Shown here piece after piece: positions 55,888 through 64,000 of a DNA stretch of 64,000 nucleotides. The notes under the pieces were generated by a model. That model was not told the origin of the DNA. It saw only the letters and a list, made by a program, of their open reading frames with translations, and did no database searches. The first letter of the stretch is position 1; each line of letters starts with the position of its first letter. The position numbers and the translations under genes are program-made. The DNA comes from Marinithermofilum abyssi (GTDB lineage: Bacteria; Bacillota; Bacilli; Thermoactinomycetales; DSM-45169), in assembly GCF_014641195.1 (NCBI RefSeq), contig NZ_BMHQ01000006.1, positions 62,001 to 126,000 on the forward strand. The letters are read 5' to 3'.

Positions 55888-57018
55888 TTAAAAGGTGCGG
55901 GATTTTCGCTCCCAATTCCGTTCGTTTCGTTCGACATCTTGGCGGTCTTCTCCATGCCAATTTTCCGAGTCCCAATCCTCTTCGGGGCGCGAAGCCTTCT
56001 CGGGATACGAATTTTCTTCTTCATACCAATCGTCTTCCAGTGTAGGAGCAGGCTCTTGATCCCGCCAATCATCATGAAAAGCCGATTCTTGCGGCTCCCA
56101 ATGTTCATCTGGTACCGGTTGGGGACGGGTGTTCTCTTCCGGAAAAAGATAGGGTTGGATTGCGATAATGTACTGGGAAAAGAGTACCCCCAAAGCCAAC
56201 AGAGGCGGAACCATGGAGAATACACTGTAGAACAAAGCACCCAAGGCGGCTCCGACGATCAGTGCCACCGCTCCATCCTCAAACCATTGCAGGAGGAACC
56301 ATGGAAACATGGCGAGGAAGCCGACCAATGCTGCACTGACGATACTGATCAGGACTGCGCCGAGGAAAGCGGTCATGGACTGCACAGGTTTCACGATTGC
56401 TGCCTGAAAACCGTATCGAAGACCTCGAAACAAAGGGAACTCTTCCGTGTACAATACGATCAGCGATTGTGTGACGGCGGACAGCCAGATCAATCCGATC
56501 AACCCGCCTGCAATATACAGCACAATATCCACACCGGTCCCGGATTGCAGGGCACCCCAGTAAATCAAGCTCCCGGACAAAGCAATTCCCAGACCTTTGA
56601 CGATGCCCAGTGCCATGATGCGCATCATAAAACGGATGCCAAAAGAAAAGAAAGCACCCAAGGAAACTTTGTCTTCCACAACGGCTCCACGGACCGTACC
56701 GATAACCCCTGCTGCGAGGAAAAAACCGGAAAGCAGGGTGATAATCATGATGCCAATCATATACACGAGGGCAAACCCTTGAGCCTCTGCGAAAATATGG
56801 CCCGCCAACTGAAAGAAATGGGTCATTTTTTCCGTCAGGGTGGGGAGGGTGAGCAGACGGGACGCCTCGCTTTGGTAAGGAGCCAATTGGGGCGCCAGCA
56901 TCATGCCGATGAATAAGTGCGGGACCAACAGCAGTGCTGCCACGATCAGACCGCCGATGACATTGGTAAACCATAGCTTGATCCCGTGCCGTTTAAGCAG
57001 TCGGAATGATTCTTCCAA
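55888..57018 (-). CDS. Polytopic membrane protein, paralogue 2
   Basis: A 376-residue protein with the same helix layout as its downstream neighbour and a long acidic, Trp-rich, Glu-rich tail (about 290-376, for example EEDWDSENWHGED). TTG start at 57018 has AAGGGGGG 8 nt upstream. The two genes are 152 nt apart on the same strand. I do not recognise the family; paired duplication suggests a hetero-oligomer or recent paralogy. Confidence 0.8.
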   Translation of the reverse strand: MEESFRLLKRHGIKLWFTNVIGGLIVAALLLVPHLFIGMMLAPQLAPYQSEASRLLTLPTLTEKMTHFFQLAGHIFAEAQGFALVYMIGIMIITLLSGFFLAAGVIGTVRGAVVEDKVSLGAFFSFGIRFMMRIMALGIVKGLGIALSGSLIYWGALQSGTGVDIVLYIAGGLIGLIWLSAVTQSLIVLYTEEFPLFRGLRYGFQAAIVKPVQSMTAFLGAVLISIVSAALVGFLAMFPWFLLQWFEDGAVALIVGAALGALFYSVFSMVPPLLALGVLFSQYIIAIQPYLFPEENTRPQPVPDEHWEPQESAFHDDWRDQEPAPTLEDDWYEEENSYPEKASRPEEDWDSENWHGEDRQDVERNERNWERKSRTF

Positions 57019-57245
57019 GGAATACCCCCCTTATGTAAAAGTGAAGGACATGCGGTCTTCCCCATTAAGTATAACGTATCAAGGGTGTTTGCGTTTCCCG
57101 TTATTTCGACAGAAGCGAAAAATCAGATAGAAAGTGTTGTTGCAGATCCCTGTATTTCAACTTACTGGATGAATTTTCATCGATCGGTGGTTTGCTTATA
57201 AGGGGTTGGACAGATGTGGTAACATAATGAAGGGAGGGAAGATGG

Positions 57246-59045
57246 ATGAAAAAAACAATCCGGGACAAGGTCTCTCTCCTTCCGGATCAACCAGGTTGCT
57301 ATTTGATGAAAAACAAGCAGGGAGACATCATTTATGTAGGAAAGGCCAAAAGTTTACGGAACCGGGTGCGTTCCTACTTCACGGGAAGTCATGATGGGAA
57401 AACCCTGCGTATGGTATCGGAAATCGAGGATTTCGAATACATCGTTACGCAAAATGCAACCGAAGCATTGTTGTTGGAATGCAATCTGATCAAAAAACAC
57501 CGGCCTCGATACAATGTATTGATGAAGGACGACAAGTCTTATCCTTATATCCGGCTGACCAAAGAGAAGCACCCTCGTTTGGAGGTTACGCGCAATGTGA
57601 AAAAAGACGGGTCCAAATATTTTGGGCCCTATCCCAATGCCATGGCGGCCCAGCAGACGAAAAAGCTGTTGGACAAGTTGTATCCGTTGCGCAAGTGTCG
57701 TACACTGCCAAAGCGTGTTTGTCTTTATTATCATATGGGGCAGTGCCTGGCTCCTTGTGAATTTGATGTCGATCCTTCCCAATATGAGGAGATGACGCGG
57801 AAAATTGCCCGATTTTTGGGAGGCGGCTACAAAGAGGTGCAAAAAGACTTGCGCCTGAAAATGGAGCAGGCGGCAGAAGCGCTCGACTTTGAGCGGGCCA
57901 AGGAGCTGCGGGATCTCATCCGTCATATTGAATCGGTGATGGTGAAGCAGAACATCACGTTGAATGACAATACCGACCGGGATGTATTCGGCTACGCGGC
58001 GGATAAGGGATGGATGTGTGTGCAGGTCTTTTTTGTCCGTCAAGGCAAACTGATGGAGCGGGATGTTTCCATTTTTCCGCATTATGGTGAGGCGGATGAG
58101 GACTTTTTATCTTTTGTGACCCAGTTTTATCACGAAAAGCCTGCATTGCCCAAAGAAATCAACCTGCCCGAGGGTGTCGATGCGGATCTGTTGGAGAATT
58201 GGCTGACGGCCGTGCACGTTCATATTCCTCAACGGGGGTTGAAGAAGCGGCTGGTTGAGATGGCGGTGGAAAACGCCCGCATCGCCTTGACAGAACGGTT
58301 CCAACTGATGGAACGGGACAAAGAGCGTACATTCGATGCCGTCCGTAACTTGGGGGAAGCGTTGAACATCGGGCATCCCCGCCGGATCGAAGCCTTTGAT
58401 AACTCCAATATTCAAGGTGCAGATCCTGTGTCGGCCATGGTGGTCTTTACCGATGGAACACCGGACAAAAAAGAATACCGCAAATTTAAGATCCGGACGG
58501 TGAAAAAGCCGGATGACTATGAAACGATGCGGGAAGTGATCCGGCGTCGCTATACACGTGTACTCAAAGAGGATCTGCCCCTGCCGGATTTGATCATTGT
58601 GGATGGGGGACGAGGGCAGATGTCGGCGGCGATCGATGTACTGGAAAATGAACTGGGTTTGTACATCCCAGTGGCGGGCCTAGTGAAGGATGAGCGCCAC
58701 CGGACGGCGCGTCTGTTAATGGGCGAACCGCCGGAAGTGATTGATCTCCCCAGAGGAAGCCAAGAGTTTTATCTCTTGCAGCGGATTCAGGAAGAAGTTC
58801 ATCGGTTTGCTGTCACGTTTCACCGGCAAACCAGGGGAAAATCCATGGTCAAGTCCGTGCTGGACGATATTCCGGGAGTAGGACCCAAGCGGAAGCAACA
58901 ACTGTACAAGCATTTCGGCTCAGTGGAAAAGATGCGGCAAGCTTCTGTAGAGGAGTACCGGAAAGCCGGGGTCGGTGATAAACTGGCCCGGGAAATCCTT
59001 CGCGTGTTGCGCGGCGAAGCTTCTCAGACGGAGAAGGACACTTGA
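57246..59045 (+). CDS. uvrC: Excinuclease ABC subunit C
   Basis: A 599-residue endonuclease that makes both incisions in nucleotide-excision repair. The N-terminal GIY-YIG nuclease ([19 protein letters not shown]), a central UVR motif ([18 protein letters not shown]), the RNase H-like C-terminal nuclease ([20 protein letters not shown]) and tandem helix-hairpin-helix ([19 protein letters not shown]) are all present. GGGAGGG precedes ATG 57246. Follows trxA as in B. subtilis. Its stop overlaps the mobA start. Confidence 0.97.
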   Translation: MKKTIRDKVSLLPDQPGCYLMKNKQGDIIYVGKAKSLRNRVRSYFTGSHDGKTLRMVSEIEDFEYIVTQNATEALLLECNLIKKHRPRYNVLMKDDKSYPYIRLTKEKHPRLEVTRNVKKDGSKYFGPYPNAMAAQQTKKLLDKLYPLRKCRTLPKRVCLYYHMGQCLAPCEFDVDPSQYEEMTRKIARFLGGGYKEVQKDLRLKMEQAAEALDFERAKELRDLIRHIESVMVKQNITLNDNTDRDVFGYAADKGWMCVQVFFVRQGKLMERDVSIFPHYGEADEDFLSFVTQFYHEKPALPKEINLPEGVDADLLENWLTAVHVHIPQRGLKKRLVEMAVENARIALTERFQLMERDKERTFDAVRNLGEALNIGHPRRIEAFDNSNIQGADPVSAMVVFTDGTPDKKEYRKFKIRTVKKPDDYETMREVIRRRYTRVLKEDLPLPDLIIVDGGRGQMSAAIDVLENELGLYIPVAGLVKDERHRTARLLMGEPPEVIDLPRGSQEFYLLQRIQEEVHRFAVTFHRQTRGKSMVKSVLDDIPGVGPKRKQQLYKHFGSVEKMRQASVEEYRKAGVGDKLAREILRVLRGEASQTEKDT

Positions 59046-59635
59046 TGGATTGGGGATTGATTTTGCTGGCAGGAGGAGCGTCTCGAAGGATGGGGCAGGA
59101 TAAGGCGCTCCTTTCCTTCTGCGGTGAAACGTGTATAGAACGCATCCTCCGCCGTCTTCCTGGAGCCGCTTACCGTTGCCTGGTTGTGCGTCAACCCGAG
59201 GAGTATGAAAGGTTTCCCATCCCGAAGGCGGTAGACCGTTTTCCAGGGAAAGGACCGTTGGCCGGGATTCAGGCGGGATTGGAGGTTTCTCCCTGCGCCG
59301 TTAACCTGGTGGCAGCCTGCGATATGCCGTTTGTGTCGGAGGATTTGGCGATGCATCTGCTGAATCAAATAAAGCACTGGGATGCGGTAGTCCCTCATAT
59401 CCGGGGACGAGCCCATCCTCTGTTTGCTGTTTATGACCAAAGCTGCCTTCCTTGGGTGGAAGAAGCTTTGCGAAGCGGAGACTTGCGCGCAGGCAGCCTT
59501 CTCAAACGGCTTCGCACCCGTTATGTGAAGGAGAATGAGATCCCGCCGGCGGTGGATGTGGATCAAGCCCTTTTCAATATGAATCATCCGGCGGATTACC
59601 AAACGGCGCTTCGCTGGTTGAAGGAAAAGTCGTAA
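59045..59635 (+). CDS. mobA: Molybdenum cofactor guanylyltransferase
   Basis: A 196-residue enzyme that attaches GMP to molybdopterin to form the MGD cofactor used by DMSO-reductase-type enzymes. The nucleotide motif LAGGASRRMGQDKALLSF is at the N-terminus, CDMPFVSEDLA (about residue 98) supplies the Asp, and FNMNHPADYQ resembles the family NxxxPxD motif. ATG 59045 shares a base with the uvrC stop (TGATG). Likely serves the molybdoenzyme at 5 kb. Confidence 0.93.
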   Translation: MDWGLILLAGGASRRMGQDKALLSFCGETCIERILRRLPGAAYRCLVVRQPEEYERFPIPKAVDRFPGKGPLAGIQAGLEVSPCAVNLVAACDMPFVSEDLAMHLLNQIKHWDAVVPHIRGRAHPLFAVYDQSCLPWVEEALRSGDLRAGSLLKRLRTRYVKENEIPPAVDVDQALFNMNHPADYQTALRWLKEKS

Positions 59636-59669
59636 GAAGAACCTCCTGTGTCCGGATTTCCCACTCCTT

Positions 59670-59705
59670 GCTGACGACTTGGAATATGAAACCTCTCGAA
59701 GCTGG
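59670..59705 (+). repeat. Possible repeat-family fragment G
   Basis: CTTGCTGACGACTTGG ... CCTCTCGAAG resembles the 5' end of copies C and E. Short and diverged; weak. Confidence 0.25.
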
Positions 59706-59744
59706 CATTCCTTTGCTTAGACATTACGTATTTTCCCCTATAAA

Positions 59745-59800
59745 AATATCCCCTTTGAGTGAACAAGGTTGACATCTTCCTGTTCGCCTAAAGGGGATTC
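59745..59800 (-). terminator. tatA terminator
   Basis: CCCCTTT...GAACA pairs with TGTTC...AAAGGGG; on the minus strand it is followed by ATATTTTTAT. Confidence 0.6.
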
Positions 59801-59817
59801 TATCAATAAAGCCGGCA

Positions 59818-59991
59818 TCAATTTTTGGTGTCGTTCTTTTCTTCTTTTTCATCCTTGCCCGATACGGAGTCCTTAAACTCCCGCAAGGTACGGCCGGCAG
59901 CCCGGCCCAGCTCAGGCAGCTTGTTGGGTCCGAACAAGATCAGGGCAACCAGCAAAATCAGGATCAAACCCGGGATTCCGATATTTGCAAT
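59818..59991 (-). CDS. tatA: Sec-independent translocase protein TatA (probable ATT start)
   Basis: A 57-residue TatA/E-type pore subunit for twin-arginine export. The N-terminal helix [20 protein letters not shown], the [20 protein letters not shown] hinge and amphipathic helix, then a short acidic/lysine tail. No ATG, GTG or TTG lies in frame: TGA at 59998-60000 is only two codons before the ATT at 59991. GGAG is 11 nt upstream. ATT is therefore the best start, or the gene lost its ATG. tatC is not adjacent. Confidence 0.8.
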   Translation of the reverse strand: MANIGIPGLILILLVALILFGPNKLPELGRAAGRTLREFKDSVSGKDEKEEKNDTKN

Positions 59992-59997
59992 GGGGTA

Positions 59998-60252
59998 TCA
60001 CACTCCAAACGACTTAGCCCATCTTAGGTTGTCTTCATTATACTTCTTTCTCCAAGTTTCTGCCAAGCGATCTCTGGTTGTGGCCCTGCTTTTTTCTGCT
60101 CGTTGTCTCGAAAATGGATAGTTCAGTAAAAAGCAACGGGATCCCCAAGCCCAATATGAGGGAGTACAGGGGAGTGTAGCCTGAGTACTGACCACGACGA
60201 TGAACAGCATCCCTACAAGAAAGGCCAGCAGGGAGGAACGGGGCAACCGCAT
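59998..60252 (-). CDS. Doubtful short frame upstream of tatA
   Basis: 84 codons with a hydrophobic N-terminus (LLAFLVGMLFIVVV) and a basic C-terminus, in the same frame as tatA and separated from it by TGA TAC CCC. AAGGA is 12 nt upstream. I do not recognise it; it may be a small membrane protein or non-coding. Confidence 0.3.
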   Translation of the reverse strand: MRLPRSSLLAFLVGMLFIVVVSTQATLPCTPSYWAWGSRCFLLNYPFSRQRAEKSRATTRDRLAETWRKKYNEDNLRWAKSFGV

Positions 60253-60408
60253 TAAGGTTTGCAGTCCTTCAACGACAAAACGATATTATCACGAACTTCA
60301 CTTCATTGTTCGAATCATGGTGTTTTTCCACTTTTGGGGGATGGCCGCTCACGGCCAGGTGCGGAGTGGGAATCCGGCTGTCCTCCGCAGTTTTCTGCCT
60401 TAAGCAGA

Positions 60409-61161
60409 CTACGCGCACAGCACAGATTGGAGGATGGCCAGATTGGCCTGTTCGTTCAGTCGGAGTTGATCGGCGTAACGCCAAGTGTCAGCAGGGGGTA
60501 CCGGCAGTTCTCCGCAGACGTCGATACCAAGGACGTTCTTCTGACGGACGAGTGTTTGCAGTGCTACGAGCAGTTCCCGCAGATGCATGTTTCCATGATC
60601 CCAGTTGGTTACGGCAAACTCACGATCCAATACATCCTTGTCGATACTGATGTAAACGTCTTCGGTCGGGATTACGGAAAGCAGCTTCTGCGGTTCACCT
60701 GTGTTTGGCCAAAGGACGATTTTACTATGCGATTCAGAGGGATAGAGATTTTGCTCCGCGCAAACCCCGACGATCAGCACTTGCCGTAGATGCGGAAAGC
60801 GCGCTGCTGCCTCGGCCACCCACGATCCGCACGACAACAGCCCGGACATGCCGTCCGAAAGCTTCGCATCGGTGTGGTTGTCAAACAGCACGAGGCTGAA
60901 CGGCCGGTTGATTTCGCTGAGCAAAAGATATGTGACATAGTGATAATTTCCGTTTCCGATAAACGTAATCCCGTGACCAGTCCGGCCGGACAGCCTGTGG
61001 CCAATTTCTGCCAGCGCCTTGTGCGCGCAAAAGAGATTGGCCTCTGTGATGTCCGTAAGCTCGATCCATTCGTCGGCAAAGCCAGACAGCTTACGTTGCC
61101 AGGGATAAGCGTCTCCAAAGTTCAGCAACGTCACGTCATGATGAAGGAGTCCCATGATCAT
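60409..61161 (-). CDS. Arginase/agmatinase-fold (ureohydrolase) enzyme
   Basis: A 250-residue protein with the ureohydrolase binuclear-metal motifs: GNGNYHYV (His), LFDNHTDAKL (Asp-x-His-x-Asp) and YISIDKDVLD (Asp-x-Asp). Such enzymes hydrolyse guanidino groups (arginine, agmatine, formiminoglutamate, guanidine) in the cytoplasm. It is somewhat shorter than typical arginase (about 300), so the substrate is uncertain. AAGGAAAGG lies just before ATG 61161. Alone, next to mobile-element relics, which makes acquisition by transfer possible. Confidence 0.85.
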   Translation of the reverse strand: MIMGLLHHDVTLLNFGDAYPWQRKLSGFADEWIELTDITEANLFCAHKALAEIGHRLSGRTGHGITFIGNGNYHYVTYLLLSEINRPFSLVLFDNHTDAKLSDGMSGLLSCGSWVAEAAARFPHLRQVLIVGVCAEQNLYPSESHSKIVLWPNTGEPQKLLSVIPTEDVYISIDKDVLDREFAVTNWDHGNMHLRELLVALQTLVRQKNVLGIDVCGELPVPPADTWRYADQLRLNEQANLAILQSVLCA

Positions 61162-61490
61162 CAGTTTCCTTTCCTTGCGAAAACGAAATGAACGATCTGG
61201 TTTCCTTTCATTATAAACTTTGGTCAATATTAATATACCAATATGACGCAAGGGAGTTAAGAGAAGGTGGGCAGACTAGTGAGAGGCAGAGAAGAGATCT
61301 CTTTTTTCTTCTACACACTTCCAGAACCGTCCTATGCGGGTTCGTCACCAGGGTGAATTCACATGAAAAGTGGTTGGATATCGCCAACGCAGGAAAATCA
61401 TTTGCTTCAAGGATTTAATGAGGCTGGAAGAGGCACAGGAGGATCTGTAAGCGGTACGGTAACCAAAAGCGAAAAGAGGGCATAAAAACA
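61162..61490. other. Intergenic region upstream of ureohydrolase
   Basis: AT-rich promoter region for the minus-strand gene; otherwise nothing recognised. Confidence 0.4.
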
Positions 61491-61511
61491 ACCCAGCAAA
61501 AAAGCTGGGCA
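61491..61511 (-). terminator. Hairpin in relic region
   Basis: CCCAGC / GCTGGG with A6 loop; on the minus strand followed by TTGTTTTTAT. Confidence 0.5.
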
Positions 61512-61589
61512 ATTAAAATCCACAATGTGGTGTCCAATCCCTCTACTATCTTAACAGTAGTAACAGACAGTGCCTGTTACCCACCCAAG

Positions 61590-61781
61590 CGAACCAGCTT
61601 CAAACAACAAGGATGCCCCCTGCTCTCATGTAATCAAGCCATTCCTCCAACCCTTAAGTTCAAAATTCCCTCTGCTTGTCTTGTCAGTAAAAATATTTTA
61701 ACATCCATGTTGTCGAAGCGCATCCAGTTGGAGATCCAAGTTTTGTTCATGTGTCGAGATCCGTGCGTATCCGACGAGCAT
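61590..61781 (-). pseudogene. Decayed serine recombinase (resolvase/invertase)
   Basis: Read on the minus strand from ATG 61781: MLVGYARISTHEQNLDLQL, the N-terminus of Tn3/Hin/Pin-type recombinases with the catalytic Ser in ARIST. It meets TAA after HGC, then continues in frame with IFTDKTSR and shifts frame to DYMRAGGILVV. At least one stop and two frameshifts; DNA-binding domain absent. AGGGGAGG precedes the ATG. Confidence 0.75.
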
Positions 61782-61787
61782 TTTATC

Positions 61788-62027
61788 CTACCTCCCCTTG
61801 TTGATTCTTCCCTTACTGTCTAATAACTCATCACAATAGTCACCAATGAGACTTTGATTTTGATAGTGTATTTCGAAAAAGGGGCAAAATATTCTGTTCG
61901 TTTTGGTCAGGAGTTTAAGTTGAAAACACATTATGTTTTCCCATGAAAATAAAGACCGCCCTCCCATTTCCACAATATAGTCGCGCATCGAATCTTCACA
62001 ATACCCTTGCGCCCTCCCATGTCTCAC
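61788..62027 (-). other. Open frame between recombinase and IS110 relics
   Basis: An 80-codon frame with no recognised domain, ending in the ribosome site of the recombinase remnant. Probably part of the decayed mobile region. Confidence 0.25.
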
Positions 62028-62165
62028 GGGGTCTTCGCCCTTACATTCCTTCGTTCAACCTGTCAAGGGGTGGAGGCCAGGGGGATGCTTAGCGACAGGG
62101 TCGTGCCCGTATGACTGAATTGGTCCCGACTCTCGCGCTTCGTTTGTCCATAAAATACGGAACGA

Positions 62166-62498
62166 TCAAAGCTCAGCAGCAGTTTGTAACTGTGAACGAC
62201 GAATGTTTCCCAACATCCTGTGGGCATCATAGGTTCTCTGCTTTTTCCCTAAAGTGAACAACATTCGAACAAACTTACAACACAGAGCAATCAGGGATTG
62301 CATCTTCTTCAGTGGGTTTTCCGGTCGGGTCGTTAGATACCGGTGGAGTGCCCGAAATTCCGGATTGTGGGCCGTCAGCGGCAGAAGAACCACATGGCTT
62401 TTCACCCCCAAATATCGGAGAAAACCACCCTGGCTCTTCCTTACGTTTTTCCTCTCCCTTTTTAGTAAGGGAAAAACGCCTGCCTGAAATTGCCCCAA
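62166..62498 (-). pseudogene. IS110-family transposase 3' fragment
   Basis: About 110 residues. The C-terminal portion ALHRYLTTRPENPLKKMQSL, then ALCCKFVRMLFTLGKKQRTYD, matches the end of IS110/IS1111-type transposases from memory. The DEDD catalytic N-terminus and the rest are missing. Flanks were searched by eye for ends without success. Confidence 0.6.
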
Positions 62499-62559
62499 GT
62501 CTGACCGTAATTCATCCTATTAGGGAAAGGCTTCAGCCTCCCCGACTTGCGGGTTTGGA

Positions 62560-63999
62560 CTATGCATCCGGGTCTTCAAACAACTTCTCTCCCCGATGGA
62601 GACGCCAGGCGATCCGCGCGGTGTGGGGCAGCTCCCGGGAGGTGGGAGCGTGGGCCGCCAGGTAACGGGTGGTGGCCAGAATCATGGTTCGTGCCGCATC
62701 TTCCGCCAAGGGAGTATTTTCCTCTGCCCAGCGATCGTGTTCCGCCAACGCCGCCTCCACCATCTGAAAGGAATGAAACTCGGCATCCTCCCTGAGCAAT
62801 GCATGCCCCAAGGTATTGAACAACGCTTCTTTATCCCCGCCCCGGTCCAGATAGACAGCCACCCAATCCGCCGCCTCCGCGACCTGTTGTTGTTTATCCA
62901 GTATCGTGAGAAGTTCATTTGGATCCCTGGGTTGACCGTTCATGTCCGCATCCCCTTTGGGTCCTTTGGCAGCGGGAATATTGAGGAACCGGTCCAAATA
63001 AACGCTCATCGCCCCGTGAAACACGCCGCGGACCAAATCCCGTGAAGGAGATCGGCGCAGGCTTTCATGAACTGCGTGAGCGTGGGTGAAAGTGTGCAGC
63101 ACGGTGATCCAGTCCCCGAAATCGTTTTGCACATGGAACCGCTCCACCCGTTCTGCGGCGGCGAGAGTAACCAGTTGCGCCAACCGCACCGGAGACATCC
63201 CCTTTTCAAGAGCCGCCGTCATCTCTTCCACCGTTCGAAGGGGATCATCCCCCAGGATGCGATCAACCAGCACCCGTTCGTTTGTTTCCCTGTTTCCTTC
63301 ACCAATCGCCATCTCCTTCAGCCGGGAAAAAGCTGTCTGGAGAGGCGTCACCAGATCGACAGGTGACTGCCAGTTGTGAAGCTCTTCGCTCCGTTCTGCC
63401 CCCGCCAGCTGCGGCAGCAACGATGTCAGGGTTTGCTCTCGTAAATCCGGACCGATCCGTTCCAGCACTTCAAAGGCTTTGTTATGAAAATCCAACACAT
63501 GACCGGTATTCATGTAAAAATGGTCCGTCACTGCCGCTGTCATTAAGTCTGCCAGCTGTTTCTCCGTTGCACCGGCGCGAATGGCGGTCAATAGGATCCG
63601 CTCCGCTCCCCGCACATCCCGAACCTCCACCGATTGCCGATACCACCGGGCCAATTGCTCCTGGTCCGCTTCCTCTCCCGGGAGGGCATCCAGCAGAAAA
63701 CGGGTTCCCGCCCCCACGCTTTCCCGCGCCACATGAACTAAGCCATGGTACAGTGCGAGCACTTGCCCGCGCCGGTCCAGTCGGGGCAGCAAGTTCAACA
63801 TCGCCGTCAGGATGGTGAGGCCCGACTGCCAACCTGCCTTCCGGTGCCGGGTACCGAATTCCACACCGATCCGGGCGATGGCTTCCGGGTTTTCCCCGCC
63901 TTCCAATAAGGCCACCACCGATTTGGCGATCACCAGGCTCAGGTTTTGTTCCAAACCCTCCCGCAACCGCTGCCGGTATTTTTCCACGCTGCGATCCTG
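62560..63999 (-). CDS. Large protein of unknown function, 5' end outside window
   Basis: The frame runs 475 codons from GTG 63987 and stays open to the edge, so the true start is probably beyond the window. The protein is helical and soluble, rich in Arg, Glu, Leu and Ala, with His-containing motifs such as TDHFYMNTGHVLDFHNKAFE and FTHAHAVHESLR. I have seen similar TDHxFxxxGHxxDFxNKAFE text in proteins annotated with a Rieske domain, but no CxH Rieske motif is in this part. Function not assigned. Confidence 0.7.
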   Translation of the reverse strand, partial: QDRSVEKYRQRLREGLEQNLSLVIAKSVVALLEGGENPEAIARIGVEFGTRHRKAGWQSGLTILTAMLNLLPRLDRRGQVLALYHGLVHVARESVGAGTRFLLDALPGEEADQEQLARWYRQSVEVRDVRGAERILLTAIRAGATEKQLADLMTAAVTDHFYMNTGHVLDFHNKAFEVLERIGPDLREQTLTSLLPQLAGAERSEELHNWQSPVDLVTPLQTAFSRLKEMAIGEGNRETNERVLVDRILGDDPLRTVEEMTAALEKGMSPVRLAQLVTLAAAERVERFHVQNDFGDWITVLHTFTHAHAVHESLRRSPSRDLVRGVFHGAMSVYLDRFLNIPAAKGPKGDADMNGQPRDPNELLTILDKQQQVAEAADWVAVYLDRGGDKEALFNTLGHALLREDAEFHSFQMVEAALAEHDRWAEENTPLAEDAARTMILATTRYLAAHAPTSRELPHTARIAWRLHRGEKLFEDPDA

Positions 64000-64000
64000 T

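Noticed and set aside
1-64000. CRISPR arrays, tRNA or rRNA genes, prophage, replication origin
   Set aside because: I scanned for regular short repeats, tRNA-like cloverleaf ends, rRNA core sequences and DnaA-box clusters by eye and found none I could support.

Overview
The window looks like chromosome from an endospore-forming, Gram-positive Bacillales-type bacterium. Spore genes are scattered through it: a YtxC-like protein, the acid-soluble spore protein SspI, a SleB-type cortex hydrolase and a SpoVAF/GerA-like germination protein. Housekeeping gene order (thrS, infC-rpmI-rplT, sspI, rRNA methylase, pheST, zapA-cvpA-polX, mutS2, lcfA-fadR-etfBA-trxA-uvrC) is close to that of Bacillus subtilis. 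The fairly high GC by eye and the leader types suggest Thermoactinomycetaceae; this is inference, since no rRNA or tRNA gene is present to fix it.

Layout. 1-4.7 kb: ytxC, T-box-controlled thrS, and the infC-rpmI-rplT operon behind an L20-type leader (infC starts at ATT). 5-9.6 kb: a molybdopterin oxidoreductase, then a MarR regulator with a 14-TM drug exporter. 9.9-18.7 kb: ilvD, then ilvB-ilvH-ilvC-leuA-leuB behind a ykkC-type (probably ppGpp) riboswitch followed by a T-box; leuC and leuD are absent. 19-22.9 kb: an Asp-box propeller protein and three broken teichoic-acid-type genes. 23-28.4 kb: MFS transporter, DJ-1/PfpI protein, small membrane protein, Hsp20, M42 peptidase, sspI, Ktr/Trk RCK subunit. 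28.5-41 kb: rRNA methylase, T-box-pheS-pheT, zapA, cvpA, polX, sleB-like, yvlD-like, mutS2, nfeD. 41-44 kb: two tandem subtilisin-like proteases. 44.4-49.5 kb: RsmF-like methylase, a short gene with an in-frame UGA at a CxxU motif (SelW/Rdx-type selenoprotein), an HI0933 flavoprotein, and the SpoVAF-like gene. 49.7-54.7 kb: fatty-acid module lcfA, fadR, etfB, etfA with two FadR-type palindromes, then trxA. 54.8-57 kb: two paralogous membrane proteins. 57.2-60 kb: uvrC, mobA and tatA (probable ATT start). 60.4-62.5 kb: an arginase-fold enzyme beside relics of a serine recombinase and an IS110 transposase. The right edge holds an unfinished large gene of unknown function.

How parts work together. 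Branched-chain and aminoacylation genes are controlled by RNA leaders that read uncharged tRNA, and probably the alarmone ppGpp. FadR-type sites couple acyl-CoA synthesis and electron-transfer flavoprotein to fatty-acid supply. MobA (cofactor), TatA (export) and the molybdoenzyme may be functionally related.

Most notable signals: (1) a hidden selenoprotein gene with a SECIS-like hairpin just after the UGA; (2) a dispersed family of intergenic repeats, at least six copies in 64 kb, with conserved hairpins and some compensatory changes; (3) the riboswitch-plus-T-box tandem; (4) a tatA with no usual start codon.
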